This document shows positions 26,491 through 35,294 of a DNA stretch of 64,000 bases, piece by piece. The translations under genes were made by a program, and so were the position numbers. Position 1 is the stretch's first letter. Every line of letters begins with the position of its first letter. This DNA is from an uncultured Polaribacter sp. (GTDB lineage: Bacteria > Bacteroidota > Bacteroidia > Flavobacteriales > Flavobacteriaceae). Under the pieces are notes generated by a model, which worked only from the letters and a program-made list of their open reading frames with translations, was not told where the DNA came from and did not search any database. Location: positions 248,001 through 312,000 of the forward strand of contig NZ_CANMHM010000003.1 of NCBI RefSeq assembly GCF_947497695.1. Direction: 5' to 3'.

Positions 26491-27212
26491 TATTTTAAAT
26501 CGTTTTTAAAAGATTGATACTTTTTTTCTGCCAATTTAAAGTTGGTTTCATCAATAGGGAAATCTCCATACCAAACATAAGAATACACATAAGAAAGGTA
26601 AGCAAACGCAGTTCTTGTTGCTGTATCTTCAATTTCAAAAAGGTATTCTGAATTGGTTTTATCTTTATGATACTCAATTAGTTTTTGGTTAGAAAGCGTT
26701 TTTAAAACTGATAAATAATAGTAACGAATTGCCAATCTGTATGCTTTATTGTTGAGGGCATTTTGTAACAAACCTTCAATATCTGTTTCATGAATATCTT
26801 CATCTTGATAGACTAACTTTTCTGCGATTTTGTTTTTTGATTTTTTAAAGTTCCAGAAATGAACATCCATCCCTAAAAAAGTTTTAAGAATGATAAAAAT
26901 AATAATTCCGCCTAAAATAAAAGGGAATATTTTAGTCATAAATAACACAAATGCTTCTAAAAAAGCGGTATTTATTTGGAATGGTTCTTTTGTTTCTTCT
27001 TCCTCTTTTTCCTCTTCTTCAGTATATATAAAGTCTTTATCAGCATACTTTTCTTTTAAATCTTCTTCAAAAGCTCTTTTTTCTTCATGATCAATAGACT
27101 TTGCATATTGAAAGTTGTTTGAACCAGAAAAAGTAATTTGATGCGTTTTTACCTGCCCAAAAACAATAGCAACAAAACAAATTAAAAGTAAAAAAAGCCT
27201 TTTTTTTATCAA
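26490..27212 (-). CDS. DUF4129 domain membrane protein
   Basis: A 240-residue protein with an N-terminal signal or anchor, an acidic linker (YTEEEEKEEEETKE), a second membrane helix (IFPFILGGIIIFIILKTFLG) and a C-terminal DUF4129 domain (NKAYRLAIRYYYLSVLKTLSNQKLI, YKTNSEYLFEI-like KTNSEYLFEI, YVWYGDFPIDE). Its start overlaps the stop of the SpoIIM gene by four bases (ATGA-type coupling), supporting co-translation in the cluster. Confidence 0.85.
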   Translation of the reverse strand: MIKKRLFLLLICFVAIVFGQVKTHQITFSGSNNFQYAKSIDHEEKRAFEEDLKEKYADKDFIYTEEEEKEEEETKEPFQINTAFLEAFVLFMTKIFPFILGGIIIFIILKTFLGMDVHFWNFKKSKNKIAEKLVYQDEDIHETDIEGLLQNALNNKAYRLAIRYYYLSVLKTLSNQKLIEYHKDKTNSEYLFEIEDTATRTAFAYLSYVYSYVWYGDFPIDETNFKLAEKKYQSFKNDLK

Positions 27213-28174
27213 CGTAAATTGTGTTTGTTTGCCACCTTAAAAGGAAGAATTAAATAATAATAACTGATTGATGCCAGACTAAAAATAATAATTGCAAAAC
27301 AAATAATAGTAGGCAATGTATTAGAATATCTAGTGATATAACCTTCTAAAATAGCTGCTAAAAGTGTAAAAGGTATGGTACTCATAAAAATGTAAAACGC
27401 ATGTTTCATTCCGCGTTTAAAAGATTCAAAACGTTTATAGGCTCCAGGAAAAAGCATGCTTGCTCCAATAATATAGCCTGCAGCAGCTTCTATAATCATG
27501 CTAAAAATTTCATAGGTTCCATGAATCCAAATTCCTTTAACACTATCAAAAAAACTGTTATTCTGATAAAAGAAAGCTTGAAAAACGGCTACCATAATAG
27601 CATTATACACCACATAAAAACCTGTGCCAATACCCACAAATAAACCCGATAAAAACATTTTTAAGCCAACACGTTGGTTGTTATCATAAATACCAATAAA
27701 ACTGCCCCAATTGCTGCCACTTTTATAAATTGCCATGGCATCACCACTTTCTATATTTTCTAAAGTTTGATCTATATAACTGTTTCCTAAAATTTGTCGT
27801 GCAAAAGATGCATCATTAAAAGTAGATAATAAGCCTATAAAAAAGCACGCAAAAAAAATGATAAACGATAAATAAATATATTTTCTGTATTGATAGGAGA
27901 GTAGTGGCACTTTATCAAAAAAGAAATATAAAAGCACATTTTTATTACGCCTTTTTGAGTGGTAGACCTTATCAAAACTAGCTTTTGCAAGCTTATTTAA
28001 GTATTTTGTTACCTTGCTTTTTGGGTAGTAGGTTTGTGCATATACCAAATCATTCATGATTTTTATATGCAAATTGGCTAGGTCATCAGGACTTTTTTTC
28101 TCTTTATTTGAAAAACCTTGTTCAAATTCGAGCCATTTTTCTTTATTTTGCTTTATAAAAGCGACCTCTCTCAT
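27209..28174 (-). CDS. SpoIIM/stage II sporulation protein M family membrane protein
   Basis: About 321 residues from the ATG at 28174 (MREVAFIKQNKEKWLEFEQG), which matches the usual start of flavobacterial SpoIIM proteins. The longer frame would run over the divergent RDD start. An N-terminal helical domain is followed by five or so membrane helices with NSYIDQTLENIESGDAMAIY and GIWIHGTYEIFSMIIEAAAGYIIG, the latter the conserved DUF95 segment. In non-sporulating Bacteroidota the protein always pairs with RDD and MoxR/DUF58 genes; its role is unknown. Confidence 0.9.
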   Translation of the reverse strand: MREVAFIKQNKEKWLEFEQGFSNKEKKSPDDLANLHIKIMNDLVYAQTYYPKSKVTKYLNKLAKASFDKVYHSKRRNKNVLLYFFFDKVPLLSYQYRKYIYLSFIIFFACFFIGLLSTFNDASFARQILGNSYIDQTLENIESGDAMAIYKSGSNWGSFIGIYDNNQRVGLKMFLSGLFVGIGTGFYVVYNAIMVAVFQAFFYQNNSFFDSVKGIWIHGTYEIFSMIIEAAAGYIIGASMLFPGAYKRFESFKRGMKHAFYIFMSTIPFTLLAAILEGYITRYSNTLPTIICFAIIIFSLASISYYYLILPFKVANKHNLR

Positions 28175-28196
28175 ATAGAGCGAATTTAACCATTGC

Positions 28197-29009
28197 ATGA
28201 AAAGACTCCAAATAAAAACTGCACAAAATGTAAATATTAATTTTACGCTAGCCAACGTTGGGCAAAGACTTTTTGCATTTGGCTTAGATAATATACTAAA
28301 GTTTGCTTACATTTATTTTGCTATTAAATTTTTAGATTTTAAAACCTTTGAAACTGCTTTTGATGGCGATACTTGGTCTATAAAAGCAATAGATATCCTT
28401 ATTTTTTTACCCGTATCATTTTATTCTTTGTATACTGAGTTGTTGTTAGACGGACAAACAGTTGGTAAAAAAATAATGCAGTTAAAAGTAATTAATAGTG
28501 AAGGTTTTAAACCCTCTACCACAGATTTTGTAATGCGATGGTTTTTAAGAGTAGTAGATTTTAACCTGTTTATGTTACTCGTTGTTTATGTTTCTTCTTT
28601 AGGTTTAGGTAATGAGAATGTTTTATTTTTCTTGCTTTTTTTCTTCGGAAAAATGATTGGTTTTTTATTGATACTATTTACAAAGAATAATCAACGTTTT
28701 GGAGATATTATTGCCAATACAGTAGTGATTAGTAGAAAGGACGATGTACAATTTTCTGAAACTATTATAGAAAATATTTCAAATCAATATGTGCCAACAT
28801 ATCCAAATGTAATTAAATTGTCTGATAATGATGCGCGTATTATTAAAGATACGTTTCAATCTGCTACTAAATTTAATGATGATAAAACATTGATTAAACT
28901 AAGTTCTAAAATAATAGAGGTTACTGAAATTAAATCTGTTCATAAAACTGACAAAGAGTTTATAGATGTTGTTTTAAAAGATTATAATTTTTATACACAG
29001 AATATGTAA
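28197..29009 (+). CDS. RDD-family membrane protein
   Basis: A 270-residue protein. Membrane helices lie in residues 25-175, with the R-D-D residues of the family in VGQRLFAFGLDNIL, DGQTVGKKIMQLKVIN and FGDIIANTVVISRKDD. The C-terminal 90 residues are soluble and hydrophilic. RDD proteins have been linked to ion transport in a few cases. It is divergent from SpoIIM with only 22 bp between start codons, so each promoter must overlap the other gene. Confidence 0.9.
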   Translation: MKRLQIKTAQNVNINFTLANVGQRLFAFGLDNILKFAYIYFAIKFLDFKTFETAFDGDTWSIKAIDILIFLPVSFYSLYTELLLDGQTVGKKIMQLKVINSEGFKPSTTDFVMRWFLRVVDFNLFMLLVVYVSSLGLGNENVLFFLLFFFGKMIGFLLILFTKNNQRFGDIIANTVVISRKDDVQFSETIIENISNQYVPTYPNVIKLSDNDARIIKDTFQSATKFNDDKTLIKLSSKIIEVTEIKSVHKTDKEFIDVVLKDYNFYTQNM

Positions 29010-29778
29010 GTGTAAGTTAACTAGTTTTGTATTGGTGTCTTTTCAAAAATCCTATTTAACATAATATAAATTATAGTACATTTGTATAATAATTTCTGTA
29101 TAGCCGTTTTTACGGCTATTTACACATAATATCAGATATAACACCTTTAGGTTTATATCGTCAGATATTATGTTAAAAGAAATTACGGCTAATTAACTTC
29201 TAGATTGTATTTGATAGCAATAATTCTCTATTATGTAAAATATCCTATAAAGTTTGGAACATACAAATAAATATCGAGTTTTTACGAGATTCAAGAACTC
29301 CTTTAAAATCTTAAGAACTAATTAAAAAAGTAAGTAAAAATAAAATTCTATGCACTTGTTCTATTTGGAACTATTATTGAACCTTCTTTTGTTTAGTACT
29401 TTTAATATTATGTTAAATAGATAATAATATCGTTACTATTAATCTTTCTTTATTTTCTTTTTTTCCTTGATGAAAAAAGAAATCGACTTTTTTAGGAGAT
29501 TCACGAACACCAACAAATATAAACGCGTGAGCTAAACAAAAAAATCAAGAAACACATATAATTTTGGAAAAAATTACGGCTCGTTTCTCTATATTTAGGC
29601 TTTTTAGCTTTAAGAAAATGTACCCAAAGTACATTTTTAGTTAAATTTTTTTTTAATTAATATTTTAGTATAAGTTTATACACAAATACAATCATCCACA
29701 GGATAATTATATTTATGTAGTCTAAAATATTACGTTCTACTCTCCTATTGTTTTGCCAAAATTATATTAGGTCGAACA
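29010..29778. other. gene-free accessory region with palindromes
   Basis: No open frame of note. Contains inverted repeats built on TTAACATAATAT, a GCCGT/ACGGC hairpin at 29101-29118, three copies of a TTACGGCT motif (near 29111, 29183 and 29573) and two related segments near 29275 and 29483 (TCGA, T run, GAGATTCA, GAAC). The sequence looks like remnants of two similar units. Confidence 0.5.
29052..29420. repeat. inverted repeats with attC-like half-sites
   Basis: CTATTTAACATAATAT at 29052-29067 is an exact inverted match to ATATTATGTTAAATAG at 29405-29420. These ends fit the RYYYAAC and GTTRRRY half-site consensus of integron recombination sites. Between them, 29121-29176 forms an imperfect hairpin (CATAATATC..GATATAA / TTATATCG..GATATTATG) with unpaired bases on one arm, as in folded attC sites. 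Integron origin is only a hypothesis. Confidence 0.4.
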
Positions 29779-30948
29779 CTAAAAATAAACAATCTCTTTT
29801 TTATTTATTTCATCAAAAACAAAGAAAATGTTTTCAAATCTTTTAAATACTTGAGGCTCATTAATTTTTTTAATTTTATCTGCAAAATTGGCTTTATTTC
29901 CAGTTATTTCATATACACCATCAATTTCTAATTTAGTTAACATTTTATTTTCTTCCAAAAACTCTTTTTCAAAATAATGCTCAATTTCAAAAAATTTAAA
30001 TTCTTGTTTGTCTTTATTGTATTTAGATAATTCATTTGGGATTGGTAGAATTATAGCATAAATGTTTTTTGTTTTATGCTTTTTTGCAACACCCGCTTTA
30101 AAAATTTCAAAATCCTCACTTTTAAAACCATTAAACTCTTGAAAACCTGAAGCATCATTATCAAATATACCTAAAATTGTTTTATTTTGATACTTTCCAT
30201 TATCCATTTCTTCAGCTATTCCATTTAATGTTTTAGCTAATTCATGTGTTCCTCCTCCTTCTTTTTTTGTTTTAATTTCACATGATTCAACATTCCAATA
30301 TGGTTCAGTATTTCCTGTCAAGGCTTTAAAAGCTTGCATAAGATAAACAGCATCCGTTTTTCCTTCAGTATATATCTCTACATCTTTTATAGGTTTAATT
30401 GTCTCTAAACTAGTAAATCTTGTAACATCAACACCATTTTCAAGATAATACCTAATACCCTTTTGCATTTTTTGAAGACGGTTTTTTAATTTGTATCTAC
30501 TCTTTAATTCATTTTTATTTTTAGGGTCTATTATATCAAGACCATTGTCAAATAATAATGCAAATATTGGGTTTGATAAAGTGTTTTTCCTAGAATAAAA
30601 TAAATCTAATTTGTCATTTTTATCAAATTTATCAGAAGATAGTGTTGCTCCTATACAGAAAAGTTTATATTTTAGATTAACTATGTCACTTGGCAAACCA
30701 GTATTCTCAATTTTGTCTAATTCTTGACTTAAATCGTCAAATGCTAATTTTAAGGTGTCTTCAAGAGTTTTTGAATTAAAATGATTGAAAAACCAAAAGA
30801 AATTCATTAATGCAATATCTGCATCTCTTAAATTTTTAAAGATTGGTAATGTAGATGATAAACGTTTAACATCTTGATCTGCTTTAATTAAAAGTTCTAA
30901 TGATTTAATTACACCTTCTTTTCTTAAATTAGAATCTGTAAGCCACAA
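29779..30948 (-). CDS. TOPRIM-domain protein, 5' end unclear
   Basis: A 389-residue frame from TTG. The N-terminal half is helical and unrecognised; the C-terminal half has a TOPRIM fold: Glu195 in IYTEGKTDA and Asp263/Asp265 in GIFDNDASG, the metal-binding set of OLD-type nucleases, primases and topoisomerases. The frame is open for about 90 further nucleotides upstream (reading VDKYTELKDELIASSG before the TTG), without ATG, GTG or TTG. An ATG at 31052-31054 lies in another phase, and removing one base from the T6 run at 31028-31033 would join it to this frame. So the gene may be frameshifted, start at a rare codon, or carry a sequencing error. Probably an accessory, perhaps defence, gene. 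Confidence 0.65.
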   Translation of the reverse strand: MWLTDSNLRKEGVIKSLELLIKADQDVKRLSSTLPIFKNLRDADIALMNFFWFFNHFNSKTLEDTLKLAFDDLSQELDKIENTGLPSDIVNLKYKLFCIGATLSSDKFDKNDKLDLFYSRKNTLSNPIFALLFDNGLDIIDPKNKNELKSRYKLKNRLQKMQKGIRYYLENGVDVTRFTSLETIKPIKDVEIYTEGKTDAVYLMQAFKALTGNTEPYWNVESCEIKTKKEGGGTHELAKTLNGIAEEMDNGKYQNKTILGIFDNDASGFQEFNGFKSEDFEIFKAGVAKKHKTKNIYAIILPIPNELSKYNKDKQEFKFFEIEHYFEKEFLEENKMLTKLEIDGVYEITGNKANFADKIKKINEPQVFKRFENIFFVFDEINKKEIVYF

Positions 30949-31145
30949 AGATTGTAATATATAACCTAATCCTGAAGATGCAATTAATTCATCTTTAAGC
31001 TCAGTATATTTATCAACTCTTTTATTGTTTTTTATAGGAATTCTTGAACTTCATAAATTCGGTTTCATTACATTTTTTAAGAAAGGTTTTAAAAGAAAAA
31101 AATAAAAGAAAATCGGAGTTTCTAAAGCTTTTATGTTGTGTTTAC

Positions 31146-31183
31146 AAAAAAAGCATCAAGAATTAACTTGATGCTTTTTTTTA
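31146..31183 (-). terminator. terminator of glyA
   Basis: AAGCATCAAG/CTTGATGCTT stem with AATTAA loop, flanked by A and T runs on both sides, so it could work in both directions. Confidence 0.85.
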
Positions 31184-31227
31184 TAATTAAATCCACAAAA
31201 GTGGAATGCCTAAAATCACTAGGTAAT

Positions 31228-32502
31228 TTACATAACAAATAATCTTCTTGCACTCATCATATGAGCAACACGTTCACCTATTTTATGTAAAGCTTCATCA
31301 TTATCTGCATGTTGTATTGCTTCATCAATAAAATTAACAACAGCCAACATGTCTTGTTCTTCTAAACCACGGGTTGTTACAGCAGACACACCAATACGAA
31401 TTCCAGAAGTTACAAATGGACTTTTATCATCAAAAGGCACCATATTTTTATTTACAGTTATATCTGCTTTACCTAAAGCAATTTCTGCATCTTTACCAGA
31501 AATGTTTTTATTACGCAAATCAATTAACATACAATGGTTGTCTGTACCACCAGAAATAATGTTATAACCTTTCTCAATAAAAAGCTTTGCCATTTCTGCA
31601 GCATTTGCTTTTACTTGCAATTGGTATTCTAAAAACTCATCTGTTAAAGCTTCTTTAAAAGCAACAGCCTTTGCAGCAATTACATGCTCTAATGGTCCTC
31701 CTTGATTTCCTGGGAAAACAGCAGAATTTAATAGCATTGACATTTTTTTAGGCTTTCCATTTTTTAAAGTCAAACCAAAAGGATTGTCAAAATCTTGTCC
31801 CATCATAATAATTCCTCCTCTAGGACCACGTAATGTTTTATGTGTTGTAGAAGTTACAATATGACAATGAGGCAATGGATCGTTTAAAATTCCTTTAGCA
31901 ATCATACCAGAAGGATGAGAAATATCTGCCATTAAAATAGCACCAACAGAATCTGCAATTTCTCTAAAACGTTTAAAATCAATATCTCTAGAGTATGCAG
32001 AAGCACCAGCAATAATTAATTTAGGCTGCTCTTTGGTTGCTGTTTCTTGAATTTTATCATAATTTAAAACACCGGTTTCTTTTTCTACACCATAAAAAGT
32101 TGGTTTGTATAATTTACCAGAAAAATTTACAGAAGACCCATGAGTTAAATGACCTCCATGAGATAAATCAAAACCTAAAATAGTATCTCCAGGGTTTAAA
32201 CATGCAAAAAATACAGCTGTATTTGCCTGAGAGCCAGAATGTGGCTGTACGTTTACATAAGCTGCACCAAATAATTCTTTGGCTCTGTCTATTGCAATTT
32301 GCTCTATTACATCAACTATTTCACAACCTCCATAATATCTTTTACCAGGATATCCTTCAGCATATTTATTAGTTAAAATAGAACCTTGAGCTTTCATCAC
32401 TTCATCACTTACAAAGTTTTCTGAAGCGATTAATTCTAAACCATTTAATTGTCTTTCTTTTTCTTCCTGAATAAGGTCAAAAATCTGATTATCTAATTGC
32501 AT
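31228..32502 (-). CDS. glyA: serine hydroxymethyltransferase
   Basis: About 424 residues from the ATG at 32502 ([21 protein letters not shown]), the usual start; the longer frame adds an unlikely leader and covers the promoter. A PLP enzyme converting serine and tetrahydrofolate to glycine and methylene-tetrahydrofolate. Visible are [38 protein letters not shown] and the PLP lysine in [14 protein letters not shown]. It is monocistronic, with a promoter and terminator of its own. Confidence 0.98.
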   Translation of the reverse strand: MQLDNQIFDLIQEEKERQLNGLELIASENFVSDEVMKAQGSILTNKYAEGYPGKRYYGGCEIVDVIEQIAIDRAKELFGAAYVNVQPHSGSQANTAVFFACLNPGDTILGFDLSHGGHLTHGSSVNFSGKLYKPTFYGVEKETGVLNYDKIQETATKEQPKLIIAGASAYSRDIDFKRFREIADSVGAILMADISHPSGMIAKGILNDPLPHCHIVTSTTHKTLRGPRGGIIMMGQDFDNPFGLTLKNGKPKKMSMLLNSAVFPGNQGGPLEHVIAAKAVAFKEALTDEFLEYQLQVKANAAEMAKLFIEKGYNIISGGTDNHCMLIDLRNKNISGKDAEIALGKADITVNKNMVPFDDKSPFVTSGIRIGVSAVTTRGLEEQDMLAVVNFIDEAIQHADNDEALHKIGERVAHMMSARRLFVM

Positions 32503-32526
32503 TGTTGTTATGTTTTTAAGAAGTAT

Positions 32527-32559
32527 CAAAAATAATGAAAACCTATTTGATAAAAACAA
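32527..32559 (-). promoter_or_regulatory. promoter of glyA
   Basis: On the minus strand, TTG (32559-32557) and TATTTTTG (32534-32527, perfect TAnnTTTG) are spaced 22 nt, giving a leader of about 20 nt. Confidence 0.6.
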
Positions 32560-32654
32560 GTTTTAAAGAAATTTTATCAATTTTTGTTATTTTTGCATTT
32601 TTAAGGGTTAAGTATTCTTATTTTGACAAACAAACTAATTTTAAAATTTATTAA

Positions 32655-32981
32655 CTACCCTATAATTTTCTTCAAAAAGATGAATACATTTCGTTCTAAA
32701 ATATCTACAGAACCATCTGCAAAAAAAACATTTTTAATATCTTTTAATAGCTGTTCTTTATCAACTACAGAATACTTATTTTCAGTTAAATACTCTTTAA
32801 TTTTTTCCATAGATTGATAATCATTATCATGCACAATTTCTGTATGAATACGATTAAAAGTTTTTTCATTTACTTTTGATAAAATATAGTCGCTTTCAGT
32901 AGCTGTTTCTATATAGTTACTTTGTGCAGCGTATAATAATACATAAGCCTTAAACTCTTCTTTTGTCCAATTACTGTCCAT
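32655..32981 (-). CDS. small helical protein, TerB-like
   Basis: 108 residues from the ATG at 32981 (MDSNWTKEEFKAYVLLYAAQS); a longer frame adds 21 residues that look non-coding. All-helical, ending [38 protein letters not shown], where the FFADGSVDILER part resembles the acidic helix of TerB (tellurite resistance) folds. Function unknown; TerB-like proteins are thought to bind metal or membrane-associated complexes. The TerB link is a pattern impression only. Confidence 0.6.
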   Translation of the reverse strand: MDSNWTKEEFKAYVLLYAAQSNYIETATESDYILSKVNEKTFNRIHTEIVHDNDYQSMEKIKEYLTENKYSVVDKEQLLKDIKNVFFADGSVDILERNVFIFLKKIIG

Positions 32982-33269
32982 TATAAATAGTTTGATTTTT
33001 TTATTAAACAAGTTACTATTAATTTTCATTTTACCCAAAAACAAGCCAACTTTTATGTATAATTATGGATGTTTTTTTGATGGAAGTTATAAATTGACTG
33101 TGATACAAAAACGGATAATTATTATTAAAGTTTTATGATTAATAATATGCTACAAGTTCTTTATTTTATAATTTGATTTTTTTAAACTGAGAAAATAAAA
33201 ATACTGTGACATTATTTGTATATTGGGTCATATTTTTAACTATTTATATTAATTATTAAACACATAAAA

Positions 33270-33905
33270 ATGGCAGGTATTTTAGACATCTTAAACAGTG
33301 ATTTAGGCAAACAAATTATTTCGGGAGTTTCTGGTTCTACAGGAAACGATTCTAGCAAAACAAGTAGCGTTTTAACAATGGCATTGCCAGTATTAATGAA
33401 AGCAATGGAAAGAAATGCTGCTACACCAGAAGGTGCTGCAGGATTAATGGGTGCTTTATCTGGCAAACATGATGGTAGTATTTTAGACAACCTTGGTGGT
33501 TTTTTTGGTGGTGGAGTTGATGAATCTGCTAAACAAGAAGGAGCAGGTATTTTAGGTCATATTTTAGGAAGTAAACAACAAGGTGTAGAGCAAGTTATTG
33601 GTCAGAAATCTGGTTTAGATGCTGGTTCTGTTGGTAATATTTTAAAAGTTGCTGCTCCTTTATTAATGGGGGTTTTAGGAAAACAATCTCGCGAAAGTAA
33701 TGTTACTGATTCTAATGGATTAGGAGGTTTATTAGGCGGAATGTTAGGTGGAAGCAATACAGCAAATGAACAAAGTTTTTTAGAGAAAATTTTAGATGCT
33801 GATGGAGATGGTAGCATTGTAGATGATGTTGCTGGAATGGTTTTAGGAGGTGGTAAAAAATCTGGCGGACTTGGTGGTTTGTTAGGTGGTCTTTTTGGAA
33901 AATAA
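33270..33905 (+). CDS. DUF937 (YidB-like) protein
   Basis: A 211-residue glycine-rich protein: MAGILDILNSDLGKQIISGVSGSTG, SVLTMALPVLMKAMERNA, GALSGKHDGSILDNLGGFFGGG, VGNILKVAAPLLMGVLGK and a terminal repeat of GGLLGG. These match DUF937. A DADGDGSIVDD segment near residue 178 looks like a calcium-binding EF-hand loop. Cytoplasmic, no signal peptide; function not established. Confidence 0.88.
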   Translation: MAGILDILNSDLGKQIISGVSGSTGNDSSKTSSVLTMALPVLMKAMERNAATPEGAAGLMGALSGKHDGSILDNLGGFFGGGVDESAKQEGAGILGHILGSKQQGVEQVIGQKSGLDAGSVGNILKVAAPLLMGVLGKQSRESNVTDSNGLGGLLGGMLGGSNTANEQSFLEKILDADGDGSIVDDVAGMVLGGGKKSGGLGGLLGGLFGK

Positions 33906-33930
33906 AAACAGCTCTATTAAATTATAGATT

Positions 33931-33968
33931 AAAAAAAAGCTCAGACATTTATTTGTATGAGCTTTTTT
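33931..33968. terminator. bidirectional terminator between DUF937 gene and bshA
   Basis: AAAAAAGCTCA.ACA / TGT.TGAGCTTTTTT hairpin in the convergent gap, with A run to the left and T run to the right. Confidence 0.8.
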
Positions 33969-33969
33969 A

Positions 33970-35106
33970 TTATTGAACTTTACTCTTATAACAAGATTTA
34001 TAGATGTCTTCATAAACAGGAAGTATGTTTTCTAAAGAAAATTTTTTGGTATGTTCTCTAGCATTATTTTTAAAAGTTTCTAAAACTTGATCATCTTTTA
34101 AAATAGAAATTGCATTTTTTGCCATTTGATCAACATCTCCAACATCACTTAAATAACCTGTAACTCCATCAATATTTACTTCTGGCAACCCACCTGTATT
34201 TGAAGAAATTACCGCTGTTTTTGCAGCCATTGCTTCTAAAGCAGCTAAACCAAAACTTTCGGTTTGTGAAGGCAATAAAAAAATATCTGTATAACAAAGT
34301 ACTTTTGCTACCTCTAAGCTATTCCCTAAAAACAAAATATCATCATTAATTTTTAATTTATTTGCCAAATTTTCTGCTTTAGCTCTTTCTGGTCCCTCTC
34401 CTATCATTAATAATTTACAAGGAATATCTTTATGTACTTTGTAAAAAATTTTAATTACATCTTCTACCCTTTTAACAGGTCTAAAATTACTAATATGGGT
34501 TAAAATTTTTTCGTTAGGTTTTGCTATTGCTATTCTATTGCATTTTTGTTGATGTGATTTATCATACTTATTTGTATCAATAAAATTATAAATTACTTCA
34601 ATATCATTTTTAATATTAAAAAGTCTGTTTGTAGTTTTCTTTAAATCGTTTGAAACAGCAGTAACTACATCAGAATTATTAATGCTAAATTCTACTGCAG
34701 TTTTATAGGTTGGATGGCTACCAACCAACGTAATATCTGTACCATGTAAAGTGGTTACAACTTTTACAGCAATGCCTTTTTCTTTTAGCATTTGTTTGGC
34801 CATATAAGCTGCATAAGCATGAGGAATTGCATAATGCACATGTAATACTTCTAGTTGATGTTTTTCTACAACTTCTACCATTTTACTAGACAAAGCCAAC
34901 TCATAAGGTTGGTATTGAAAAAGAGGGTATTCTTCTAAAAGTACTTCGTGAAAATGTAAATTATGTGATAAAAAATCTAAACGAACTGGTTGATTATAGG
35001 TAATAAAATGCACTTCATGCCCTTTATCTGCCAAAGCCATTCCTAATTCTGTTGCTACTACTCCACTTCCTCCAAATGTTGGATAACAAACAATGCCTAT
35101 TTTCAT
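33970..35106 (-). CDS. bshA: N-acetyl-alpha-D-glucosaminyl L-malate synthase
   Basis: 378 residues from the ATG at 35106; the sequence MKIGIVCYPTFGGSGVVATELG is the usual BshA start, and the longer frame is a leader artefact. A GT4 glycosyltransferase that joins GlcNAc from UDP-GlcNAc to malate, first step of bacillithiol synthesis. Visible are VLHVHYAIPHAYAAYMAK, TTLHGTDITLVGSHPTY, ISNFRPVKRVEDVIKIF and the nucleotide-sugar motif PSQTESFGLAALEAMA. The other bsh genes are not in the window. Confidence 0.95.
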   Translation of the reverse strand: MKIGIVCYPTFGGSGVVATELGMALADKGHEVHFITYNQPVRLDFLSHNLHFHEVLLEEYPLFQYQPYELALSSKMVEVVEKHQLEVLHVHYAIPHAYAAYMAKQMLKEKGIAVKVVTTLHGTDITLVGSHPTYKTAVEFSINNSDVVTAVSNDLKKTTNRLFNIKNDIEVIYNFIDTNKYDKSHQQKCNRIAIAKPNEKILTHISNFRPVKRVEDVIKIFYKVHKDIPCKLLMIGEGPERAKAENLANKLKINDDILFLGNSLEVAKVLCYTDIFLLPSQTESFGLAALEAMAAKTAVISSNTGGLPEVNIDGVTGYLSDVGDVDQMAKNAISILKDDQVLETFKNNAREHTKKFSLENILPVYEDIYKSCYKSKVQ

Positions 35107-35196
35107 ATATATTAAAAAGAGTTTAAGAATTAAAACAAATATATCTTTGGTTGTAAATATAAAGTTAATCTTACAAACCAATCAAAATGAACTCAT

Positions 35197-35234
35197 AAAA
35201 AAAGAGTTTTTCTATGAAGAAAAACTCTTTTTTT
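35197..35234 (-). terminator. terminator of the transketolase N-terminal gene
   Basis: AAAAAAAGAGTTTTT/AAAAACTCTTTTTTT hairpin 61 bp beyond the stop. Confidence 0.8.
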
Positions 35235-35294
35235 ACTGATATTTTAAGAAAACTATTCCGTAAATATTTTATAATTTAAAGAAATTAGGTGAGA

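Noticed and set aside
28175..28255. Longer SpoIIM frame overlapping the RDD gene
   Set aside because: MREVAFIKQNKEKW at 28174 is the family's usual start and avoids an overlap of 59 bp.
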